NCBI GenBank assembly: GCA_004764695.1
Contig: SMSO01000034.1
Location: 1,009,501-1,073,500 of the forward strand
Source: Schizochytrium sp. TIO01
Lineage: Eukaryota; Sar; Bigyra; Thraustochytrida; Thraustochytriidae
Direction of reading: 5' to 3'
DNA length: 64,000 nt
Shown: in pieces, positions 52,008 through 62,100 of the stretch
How positions within the stretch are numbered: the first letter of the stretch is position 1
Layout of the letters: each line of letters starts with the position of its first letter
Position numbers and translations under genes: made by a program
Notes under the pieces: model-generated
Database searches by the model: none
What the model was told of the DNA's origin: nothing
The model's input: the letters and a program-made list of their open reading frames with translations, nothing else

Positions 52008-53969
52008 ATGGCGAGCGAGCATGCCGGGCGCCAGGCGCCTGGATCCTCATCGAACTCGTCAGCAGCAGCAACGGCGTCGTCTTCAAGAAAGAGGTCTACA
52101 AGTAGTGGTACATCATCACGGCGACGAACGTCTGGACACAGCAGCAAAATGCGCGTGCAAATTGGCGAATACGTCTTGGGCAAGACGTTGGGTCTGGGTT
52201 CTTTTGGTCGTGTACGGCTGGCAGAGCACGTGTTGACGGGTCAACTAGTGGCAATCAAAATCCTAAACCGGCAAAAGATTAGGAATCTAGGTATGGAGGA
52301 AAAGGTCCGTCGCGAGATCCAAATTCTTAAGATGTTCAAGCACCCCCATATTATCAGATTGTATGAGGTAATTGAAACCCCAACCGAGATCTTCTTGGTA
52401 ATGGAGTACGTTTCAGGTGGAGAACTTTTCGATTATATCGTATCAAAAGGACGTCTTCATGTTGATGAAGCTAGACAGTTTTTCCAGCAAATCATTTCTG
52501 GTGTCGCTTACTGCCACAGTATGGGTGTGGTTCATCGCGATCTCAAGCCTGAGAATCTCCTGCTGAGTGGAGACAATAACGTCAAACTCGCAGATTTTGG
52601 ACTTTCCAATATTATGCACGACGGAGAATTTCTGCGCACCAGTTGTGGCTCCCCCAACTATGCCAGCCCACAGGTCATCAGCGGGTCGCTCTATGCAGGT
52701 CCAGAGGTGGATATCTGGAGCTGCGGCGTCATTCTTTACGCACTGCTTTGCGGCAGCTTGCCTTTTGATGACGAGTCGATTCCTAAGCTTTTCCGTAAGA
52801 TTAAAAACGGCAACTACGTCATGCCATCTTACTTAGACGAAGCAAGCCGAGACCTCATCCCACGTATGCTTGTTGTAGAACCTACACAGCGTATTACAAT
52901 TGATGAAATCCGGCGGCATCCCTTCTTCACTACTAAACTTCCGCCTTATCTCGAACTTCCAGTGTCTCTACAAGCTATCACAATGGATTCTGAGGTGCTA
53001 GAGGACGAGTGCATAGATCGTATCCTTGATATCAAGCATCCTTACATTCAGCGGACGGGCCGCATCGGCATTATCAAAGCCCTGCAGTCCCACAAGAAAA
53101 ACTTTATCAAAGTCGTGTACAGTCTTTACCTTGATCAGATGCAAACCAAGATCCGCGTCGCTGAGCAGAGAGCCTCCGCTACTGCAAAGCATAATAACAG
53201 CGAGTCTTCTATGCGTATTGCCTTCTCGCCTCCGGTAGCGCCCCAGTCAGCACCAGGACCTGCCGTTCGTATTCAAGGATCATCTGCTGGTGGACAAACA
53301 TCAGCCAACTCGCGGGCATCCATGCAAGCAAACTCTGCGGCACCAACCTCGACGACTGCCGCATCCATGCCAGGGCAGTCTGCCTTACAGAGCCTTCGTG
53401 CAGGTTCCTCATCTTCTTCAAATCCTGCTTATGCTGCTCCGCGCAATTCTTCGGCCTCTGCCAAAGCCAACTCATCTCGGTCTCGAAATGCAAGCTGCAT
53501 GCGCAAATGGTACCTTGGAATCCAATCTAAAAAAGATCCGGAGCTGGTTATGAGCGAAGTTTTCCGTGCATTACGATCTCTACGTTCTCAATGGCATTAT
53601 GCCCCCGCAAACCCATATCGCGTGACATGTCGATGGCGACCATCCTGTCTCGGAATCGTAGATCCTGATATCCCAGACCAATGGGTTTATGTGTCTTTAC
53701 AGCTCTACAAGGTGCAATCTTCTATTTACCTCCTTGATTTCCAAAGAGCAGGTGGGATTAGTGGGTGCTTCTCATTTATGCGGCTTTGTTCTCTCATCAT
53801 CAACGCCCTTAAGGCTCCCAGCTCCGCTCCATCAGGCCCAGGGGGCTCCTCGGCCCAGAACGCAGGCGCACTTCCATCAGGAGGGGGGCAGTCTGCTTCC
53901 CCGCATGATGATCCGCGTGCTGCACATACCGGAGTATCACCTAGGCAGCCCCAAGCCACTGGACGATAG
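52008..53969 (+). CDS. SNF1/AMPK alpha-type protein kinase
   Basis: Catalytic subunit of the SNF1/AMPK energy-sensing Ser/Thr kinase, 653 aa. The frame opens at a TTG, but the ATG at 52008 (GGGAAAATGG) is the likely start. A Ser/Arg-rich N-terminus (about 1-50) precedes the kinase domain: G-loop GLGSFG (62-67), VAIK lysine (84), HRDLKPEN (Asp178), DFG (196-198), and activation loop LRTSCGSPNY with the LKB1-type Thr at 211. The APE motif reads SPQ (220-222). After the domain come an autoinhibitory/UBA-like region (about 325-365), a Ser/Pro/Ala-rich linker and a C-terminal AMPK/KA1-like domain (about 497-600: RKWYLGIQSKKDP, VYVSLQLYKVQ, YLLDFQ) that binds beta/gamma subunits in the family. The tail is Gly/Ser/Pro-rich. 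It converges with the RCC1 gene, 665 bp apart. The family call is strong. Confidence 0.95.
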   Translation: MASEHAGRQAPGSSSNSSAAATASSSRKRSTSSGTSSRRRTSGHSSKMRVQIGEYVLGKTLGLGSFGRVRLAEHVLTGQLVAIKILNRQKIRNLGMEEKVRREIQILKMFKHPHIIRLYEVIETPTEIFLVMEYVSGGELFDYIVSKGRLHVDEARQFFQQIISGVAYCHSMGVVHRDLKPENLLLSGDNNVKLADFGLSNIMHDGEFLRTSCGSPNYASPQVISGSLYAGPEVDIWSCGVILYALLCGSLPFDDESIPKLFRKIKNGNYVMPSYLDEASRDLIPRMLVVEPTQRITIDEIRRHPFFTTKLPPYLELPVSLQAITMDSEVLEDECIDRILDIKHPYIQRTGRIGIIKALQSHKKNFIKVVYSLYLDQMQTKIRVAEQRASATAKHNNSESSMRIAFSPPVAPQSAPGPAVRIQGSSAGGQTSANSRASMQANSAAPTSTTAASMPGQSALQSLRAGSSSSSNPAYAAPRNSSASAKANSSRSRNASCMRKWYLGIQSKKDPELVMSEVFRALRSLRSQWHYAPANPYRVTCRWRPSCLGIVDPDIPDQWVYVSLQLYKVQSSIYLLDFQRAGGISGCFSFMRLCSLIINALKAPSSAPSGPGGSSAQNAGALPSGGGQSASPHDDPRAAHTGVSPRQPQATGR

Positions 53970-54634
53970 AAACTCTCGTTTTGATTTTGTTGTTGTTGTT
54001 ATTGTTGTTGTTGGCTAACAACTAGTCTTGCAGGCTTACACATGAATATCTGGCGAAACGATGTTGCTGAGACGCGTCTTGCCTGTTCGCGCACCTCGAA
54101 AGTACTAGTTCTTTCAGATTTTTTCTTCACTGTTCTATTCATTACACGATGGACATCCCATGAACCTGCTACGTGCTTATAAAGTAGAATCCATTTCTTC
54201 AATACTCCGTATCTTATATTACAAGCCATCGCAAAAGTACGTCTTCATAAGCTCACTTTTTATTTGGTTTTGAAGGCATCGTGCGCTCATGCGCTTTTTC
54301 TCGCTTTGCATCTCATCGAGGTACTAAGCACATGTCTATGAATGATGCGCAAATCCGAATGAAGGATTCTTATGTGAGACAAAACTGTCAGTCAGGGAGA
54401 AGACATCAAGTTAAAAACAACGGTGATTGCTGACGTTAACTATAACCAAGAAGGTTTACAAAAACACACAAAATATCTTTAAAAACAAAACATAAATAGT
54501 ACATATAGAATGAATATTTCTCGCTATCCTGAATCAGCAAGCAAGGGAATGTAAAAATGATGTGCCTCGATTGGAAAATCTTTTCGTTTTGTTTTCCTCT
54601 AGGAAAACAAAACCTTAATATCTGAGCAACTTTT
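53970..54634. other. Convergent 3' intergenic region
   Basis: 665 bp between the stop codons of two convergent genes. AT-rich with a TTG repeat near 53984-54014. It should hold both polyadenylation regions; nothing else seen. Confidence 0.55.
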
Positions 54635-57600
54635 CTAGTCTGTCCCAACAACTTCCAAATTCTGGATGCCTTGGACAATTCGCTCATTCCACAGCGTTTG
54701 GGCCTCTTGTTTTCCATCATCTTGAAAACCTCGGACCCATGGAAGTTGACGCTCTGTAAGAAATAGTGCATGCCGTAAACCAGGACTTAATTGCACAATA
54801 CGCACTTGCCTATTCAGCGCAAGATAATGTGCTTTTAGCATATTAGTAAAACCAAGAACATTCGCATCGCATTCATTCCACATTGTATTTTCCGCTGTCC
54901 ATGGAAATGTTTTTCTTAAATCTAGCCAACAATCCTCCTTGTGATTTTGGGTTAAACTTAATATAAAAGATTCCTTCACAGGGGGGGCAGCACTATGGAA
55001 GCTTTCACGACATAAATTAAAGAGCTTGTGCTTTAGTTTTATTGTTACCTTATACAGCTGTCCATTGGCATGAGCTCGATACTGTAAAAGGTGAAATCGC
55101 TCCCACAACAACTCTCCAAACGTGCCGAGTTCTTGTACAAGAGCATTAATCTCCTCTTGTTCCCGTTTGACCTCATCTTCGGTAGCAGCGTTTTTGCGTT
55201 TACGATTTAACATCTTCATGTTTGAATCTTGAGCAAGATTTACAATGTGCTGCTCTAGCTCGTCAAGAGTCACAAAGCCATTTCCATCATTGTCAATTTC
55301 AGCAAACATACTCTTTGCCAGTTTACGATCAATACCTAGACGTACCAAACAGACACGAAGCTCCTTTAGGTCAAGATAGCCAGAGTTATCTGCGTCAGCT
55401 TCGAGAAAGACGCGACGGATCTCTCGAATCTTAGTGCTATGGTCGACATGTTGAGTTAGCGCCCTCTCAAAGTCTCTCTGTGCCCTTTCGATACGAAGAT
55501 TAAACCATTCTCGAAAGTTGTCTTCCCCAAACGTTTTGGTAGGCTGGGAATGCGCGTCAGCAACGGGGTCGTCCTCGCGCACGTCCACAACATGTCCTTT
55601 AAGGAATGTTCTCATTGTTAGACCCTTCCTCAATGCCCGCGCAGTGAAGTTATCAAGCTCTAATGCCAAACTTATCTTGTGAGAGGCCATGCGCTGTTGC
55701 TTGGTCATAGGGTCCTCAATGACTACATGCTCTAAGAAATACACAGGCAGCTGGTAAAGACGGCCACCACGAGAGCCAGGGCTACATGGACAACTTTCTG
55801 ATTTTGTGCGTGGATTACTTGGATTATCAAAATCAAGAATTTGGCCGCAAGTTAAGCACTTTGCACACTCTTGGTAATCAGCAAGCTCGTCATGAAACAC
55901 CATGACTGTCTTAATAAAATCGGCACCCACCTTAGTGATGTGATTGTGGCGAAGGTCGATTCGACGAATCATCGGAGCGCATTTCAAAGCTGTGCATAAT
56001 GCCTCAACATACGGATCAGTCATGTCGCAATCCATTAAATCAATCTCTCCAATATGGAATAATGGCTGAGCACCTGGAACGCAAAGTTGATGGCGTAATC
56101 TTGGTGGGATGTCACCCCAGATTGATAGCTCAACACACTCTCGCATAAATGCCTTTACAAACCGGGAGTACGTGTCAGGGAAAACACGAGGTACGGCGCG
56201 AAGGCGCCTTCGATACTTGAACCAGAGTCTATACTCCTTCTCTTCGCGTCTCAACTTTGCAGGAGGATCTTTAGGTGGAATGGCAGGCGGTGGATCCGTT
56301 CTGCCAACAACAGGTCGACGAAGAAAAAGACGCTGAAAAAAACCACCATTGCGCCCCTTGCGAACAATCTCAGCATAGCAAAAATCCAAAAATTCTTCTA
56401 GAGACATCGTGCCATCTTTGTTGTCATCGTATTTTTTCATTATACGCTTTGCTTTCCGAAGTCCAATGTTGTAGCCAAGCTGTTGCATAGCAATCGCCAT
56501 CTCATACACGTCAATTGAACCTGAGCCATCTTTATCGAAATAAAAAAAGATTCGACGCATCTCCAGAATTGAGTTGTCATCTTCGAGCCTCCGACCATAA
56601 GCTTGAATATCATATAATGTATTGTAGGGAATGTAATTACCTGCTTCAACTTCCAGAGACCATCCCTGCTCTTCTAGAAGATCACCCCAGTTTGCAGCTT
56701 GTTCGGCTAAGACTCGTCGGTATCGCTCAAAAGATCCTTGGCCTCTGTAGCCAATATCCCGTCCAAGGTATTGAGTCTTACGACGTACAATAACAGGAGG
56801 GACAGCCTTTTTGTATTGGTTTTGGAAGGCTTCGCTAAATTCTCTTGCACGGCGCGCTACAGTGCCCGGAGACTGTGCACGCTCAGGGAGATCACCAGGT
56901 CTGAAGAATGGAGATTGCCCTGCATATAGTAGTGTGTCCACAGGTTGCTGGACTCCATCATAGAGTTTTTCCAAAAGCGTTGTACTTAGAAGTTGTGATG
57001 CATCCCATGCTTTGTGAGCTTCGTTGCATGCAGTAATTCCATTTTCATCAATCTCTACAAGCATATCATCAATGATACCATCGAGATAGGCAACCTCCTC
57101 AGCAGGTTCCTTCAGATGCATAGGGCATAATGGTGGTCCCTCAATATCACCTTCAGCAGAAATCGGCAAAAGTTTCGAATCCGAAAATAGAGGAGCTTTT
57201 CTTTGTAATATATTCGAATGCGTCTCACAAAGAATAGAATAAGCTCGACCATTAACATCACGTACAAACAGGTGAGGCCCGCCACTCCGTATTTCCGCGA
57301 TAGCGTCTGCTCCTACAGCACTGAAGTCAATAGCAATGCCTTGCTTATTTTCCTCGTATGCAAGCCCGCCATACAAATATAAGGTACCCTCAGTTGTTAG
57401 AATACATGTATGCCTTGCTCCACAAGTAACTTGTACAACGACCTTATTTTGTAGGTGGTCTAGCACACGAGGTACAAGTATATCAAGGGTGTCCTGGTTT
57501 CTAACCTTTGTGGCTTGGCAAAGCTGGCCATGGCGCCCACGGCCCCAACACCATAAGTCACCTGCCTCAGTTACAATCGCAGAATGGCGATCACCTCCAG

Positions 57601-58429
57601 ACATCATAGCAACGCACGACCTCCACCAGGTTTCTGCTCGGTTCAAAGTTTCTGGCTCAAAGGTATTAAGGCGGGTCCCGTTACCCAGTTGGCCAAAGTC
57701 GTTGCGCCCCCAAACACACAGCATTTTTCGATCCTTGGCACTCAATGCCATTGCGTGATGAGCTCCACACTCTATGAGAGTAAACCCTTCATTACCAACC
57801 GCTGGGGGGAAAGTTTGAATTCGCTCGGGCTCAGGTGCAAATTTGTGCTTGGAGCCTAAGCCAAGCTCACCATAAGGACCAGAACCCCAAGTGTAAATTT
57901 CTCCTTTGGCAGTAAGAGCCATGCTAAACGTCATTCCTGCTGCAAGAGCCACAACATGGTTATTGTTGGTACCAAGGTTACCAGGATGTAAGAGTTTGAT
58001 TGCTTGGGGTTTTATAAGACAGTCTCGAGACCCATGGCCCAGTTGTCCATGCGAGCCTTCTCCAAAAGATAGGACCTGGCCAGAATCATCGATCATGAGA
58101 GTGTGGTGGTGTCCTGCAGCTATCAAAGTAACACGAGCACGGCTGAGAGAAAGAACAGGAGTAAACCTGTACAGCAGTTTTTTGGAGCTCCATTGCTGGC
58201 GATCTGCTAGACGTTGCTTGGCTGATATCTGTATGATAGCACCGTTTCGAATTAGTTGACCCATCCATAGATAAATTTATTTATAGATATCCAGTACATC
58301 GGAGGTCGCATTCACAATGCGTTAACTTACCCTCTTGGATTTTTGTACAACGTCTACCTGACGCTCCTTGACTTGAGTCTGAGCAAAGCGGTGCAAGTTT
58401 GGAATAGCTTTTTTGTTCTCCACTGGCAT
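54635..58429 (-). CDS. RCC1-repeat/EF-hand/LRR protein, two exons
   Basis: Predicted 1230-aa Ca2+-binding scaffold. Exon 1 (58331-58429) codes MPVENKKAIPNLHRF... (33 aa); intron 58229-58330; exon 2 (54635-58228) codes the rest. An ATG at 58264 lies inside the intron and would give a false N-terminus. Domains in the spliced numbering: RCC1 repeats about 60-350 (for example SFGEGSHGQLGHGS, TWGSGPYGELGLGS, VWGRNDFGQLGNG, CWGRGRHGQL); an EF-hand pair with canonical loops at 598-609 and 634-645; a basic/Pro-rich linker; one or two LRRs (about 760-808, with IRRIDLRHNHI); a Cys cluster (CAKCLTCG and CPC, 821-848); a second EF-hand pair with loops at 978-989 and 1012-1023; and a C-terminal VRIVQLSPGLRHALFLTE that resembles another RCC1 blade. 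Divergent from the ARM gene. No specific orthologue recognised. Confidence 0.9.
58229..58330 (-). other. Spliceosomal intron of the RCC1/EF-hand gene
   Basis: 102-nt phase-0 intron with 5' GTAAGT at 58330 and 3' ATACAG ending at 58229; a CTAAT branch-like site lies about 25 nt before the acceptor. Reading through would hit a TAA at once (GTA AGT TAA). Splicing joins ...QKSKR to ISAKQ..., giving a continuous protein whose ATG has an A at -3. Confidence 0.88.
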
Positions 58430-59105
58430 GGTTGCTGGCAAGGACAAAACGGTTTAATACTCTCAGCCCTCTTAACTTTCCAGTGAGCTTAACAAGCAAA
58501 GATACGCCACATCATCTAGCGTAGCAGACTTCTCTTGTCTATCGAGTTGACGGTCCTCCGCCTGCGAGGTATTATTGCAGCTTTGTTCCACCTCCACCAA
58601 GGTCCTCCTTTCTTTAATATACTTTGTTAAATTGCAGATATGAAAAGTGGCCCAACGGGTGGATACGCCTCTTTCCAACGGATCGATGTGCGCACCACTT
58701 CTGGAACTCGTTGTCTCACAATGCCTCTGTGCCACACTACCTACTTAAATAGATGGGTAGATAGATACCCTGAAGTCGATTACATGGCGCCTATTGATAA
58801 GCAATGCTTGTTAAATAAATCTCTACTTGAGCAGATAGCTGGTCTGCCGGGATTTGTTTGACTTGCAGCAAGGTATTTATGAGCTAGCTGTACCTTCCAA
58901 GAAAAACAGCGAGGAACTTCAAGTTGTATAATACAAGAACAACAAGGAAAACATCATAGACAAGTTGCCCTGCCAGTGCAAGAACTGAGCATTTGCAAGG
59001 TAAGTCCTTGCAAAGGCAGGGTCTTGCACAAGCAGGCTCCTAAAAAGACGCTCTGACAATTAGAACATCTGAGGTGCTGCAGGCAGCTCTTCACGAGAGG
59101 CCGCC
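58430..59105. promoter_or_regulatory. Shared divergent promoter region
   Basis: 676 bp separate the divergent start codons of the RCC1/EF-hand gene (-) and the ARM-type gene (+), so promoters and 5' UTRs of both must lie here. No clear TATA box is identified. The ARM start has a strong context, GCCGCCATGC. Co-expression is possible but not shown. Confidence 0.55.
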
Positions 59106-62100
59106 ATGCACTATGCAACAGCACTCAGTAAGTCGCAAACCAAACTCTCAGCGCAAACAAGTTCAAAAAGTACATCTCTGAGGTCATCCAAAGCCGAAAG
59201 CTCCCCAACTAATGGCACAAGCTTGGAAACAGAGGTTTTGGCTGAGGAAGCTAAAGAGACTGCTATTCAACAGGCTCAAGCCTTGCAACACATGAATGAG
59301 ATAGCAAAGAGATTAGATCGCGAGCAAGTCGCGCTCAGAGCAAAAGCATTTGCAATATCTGGCTTTAACTCCTTGCAAGAAATAGATCGAGAGTTAAGGC
59401 CAAGGTTAGATATTGATATTATCTTCGATAGTGATTATTTAGAGGAGATGATGAGACGTAGACGTTCCATCGCAACATCACTGTCATATTTCCAAACAAC
59501 ACTTTCAGTAACAAATAAAAGTCCTTTGGAAGGCCTGAACGCTCGTTTAATTAATAAGTTTGCAGCATATGCTCCTAATGGAAATCAGGAATCAGCAGCA
59601 TCACTAGGGCAGGGCTCAAGATTACTGGTTCAGGCTGGTGCTGCACATGGATGGAAAGAGGTTCGTAATGAAGCAGACTTTCGGGATGCTATACGCGTGT
59701 ATCTCACTGAAGAAAAGCAGCAGTATTTTTTTCAACTCCAACGAATTGTAGACGCTCTACTAGAAATGGTTCTGGCCAAGGAGGAGCCTGCATGTACTTT
59801 AGCGATACACGCAATCTGGGATTTAAGCGTCAATGAAGCCAACTATGAGGTGATTCGGGGGAGCTCTTCATGGATTGACGCAATTGTGCAAATGCTTAGT
59901 GATGATCGACTTATATACAGTCGCGATAGCACAATTACTTACGGTGAACTGTTGAGCGTTCAGCAGGCAGCAGGGGCTGCCTTACTCAATCTTTGCATAG
60001 ATGGAAACCAAAACTTCTTGAGACAAGTTCACGAAAGAAAAGTTCTTTCTTGCTGCTGCGCAAGCCTTTATTTGTTTGGGAATGAAGCTTGTGCTGAAGC
60101 TGACTTTGAAAATCGTACGCGCATTGAAATGCTGTGTTCTCTTATTGACAAATTGATTCGTTCCTGTCCTCCACCTCAAAGCATTGAGAGTGCAGAAGTT
60201 CTTCGAAAATACTCAAACTTTATTCTTTGTGTTTTGCAATCAACGCAGCGGAAGCATATATTTAAATTACTCTTAAGGTCACTAGTTCAACTCATGGATC
60301 CTGAAGGTCTGCAGCAAATGCCCTATCTGCTTGAGGCAGGTGAAATGAGATGGAGCCTTACACTGTGCTGTTTGCAAGATATTGTTACTCATAGCGAGTG
60401 TGCAGACCATAGTGATCGGCTCTTGGTTATGGATTTGTTGGCTCGCTGTGTTCACTCAAGTGCTGCTGACTTTGTTGCAGGCGTTTATTCTTTAAATTCT
60501 CAAAGTTCGCAAACGTCTAAGCATGAAGGTTACCAAGTGATTAATCTAAGCCTTATATATCATACACTACGATGCACGAATTTCAGCGCATTAGTGAGTG
60601 GGAATTTACTAGTAACAGTAGCTTCTGTTGAGGATCCTTTAGCTCAGGAACAGTGGAGGCCAGTAGGACCAAGCATAATTAAAGAGGAACAGGAGATTTG
60701 TAGCATGATTGTCGAAAGAGGATTGTGTGCTCTGAGGGGCCTTGTTTTGCAACATGCTCGTCAAAGTGGGATTTTAATGCCTCCGGGAACCTGTTCTATA
60801 CTATGGAGATGCCTGATGTACTTTTACGAAACAATGGGGAAATTTAAAGAAAGTGTACTTGCAACGCTCGCGTCATGTTGCTTCTTGACAGGTTTTTTGC
60901 AGAAAATCCCAAAGGAATGCTTGAGTTCCTTAATCTTGATTTTGGAGTGTGAAGAACTTCACGGAAGCCCTAGCCTTGCATTGATCTTGCGATGCCTTTG
61001 TGTTACACAAGAAGGCTGTATTTTGCTGAGCAACCGACTTCATGGCATAGAGATCCTAGTTCACCACCTCGAAGCAGCTGAGGGTGTTTCTACACGTAAA
61101 CTTCTTGGCTCCGCAATTGTAGAGTTCTCAACAAATATGTTCACTCCCCTTTGTAATCCTGGGTTAGGCCATGATTCTCGTTCAAACAAGTCAGGAGAGA
61201 GGAAATATGAATGCTTACGCTGGGTTAGGGGTGTTGACAGAATTAGCCCTCACGAAGAGCTCGGGCGCTTCGGAGTTCTCACTATGGAGTCTGGAGATGA
61301 CTTTGACGAAGCTGGGTTAACATTCCATTTCCCATATGAACAGGCATTTGACACAACACCTGAGTATGACATTGTCTCAACGCAGGAGGTTGATGCACTA
61401 TGTAGGGCACTGAAAAATGCATGTTGTTCATCTTGGTCTGACGAGTCTGTGACGATCGATCTTTCTTATGCACTGCGCATCCTCGTCCAGCATGAAACTC
61501 GTAATCTGAAACAATTCACAGAGCACGCAATTGCTACCCTCCTTGAAGTTGCACTAAGTTGCATGTCTTGTGGAGGCGTCAACGCCATATCACGACTCTT
61601 ACAGCTCTTAGAAGATCTAGCGCTCACTGATGTTGGCCAACAAACCATGGATGAACGACACAAAGAGGTTTCGTCTTTAGTACAACTATGCTTGTATCTA
61701 CAGGCAAAAGAGCATCGCTTACTTGAATTTGAGGCCCTTGTTGATAGTTGCTTAAAGCTTGTGTGGAAACTTGCATGGGCTGGGGCATCATTACGTGAGA
61801 ATATACATTTGCTGACCATCGTGCATGCTGGCATTTCGCAGCCGGACTTTACACCCTTTCAGCGTGAATTATGCGCAAATGCTTGTCTCGCCCTCACTGT
61901 GCAAAATAATCCTGCGATAACGCAAACATTCCAGGATATCACAAAGTCTTCGGACCCTGCTCTCGAAGCCTGTATAGAATGCTTATATTCAGACCAATTT
62001 AACGTGCAAATGGCAGGTGCACAATTTATTTTATGTGAATGTATTTGTGCGGCTTCCACTGCCCCGTTTGTTAGGGCGCATGGTCTGCGGCAACTCGTAG

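Noticed and set aside
54436-54771. Minus-strand frame overlapping the end of the RCC1 gene
   Set aside because: Overlapping alternative frame of the RCC1 coding end running into the AT-rich 3' UTR; shadow.
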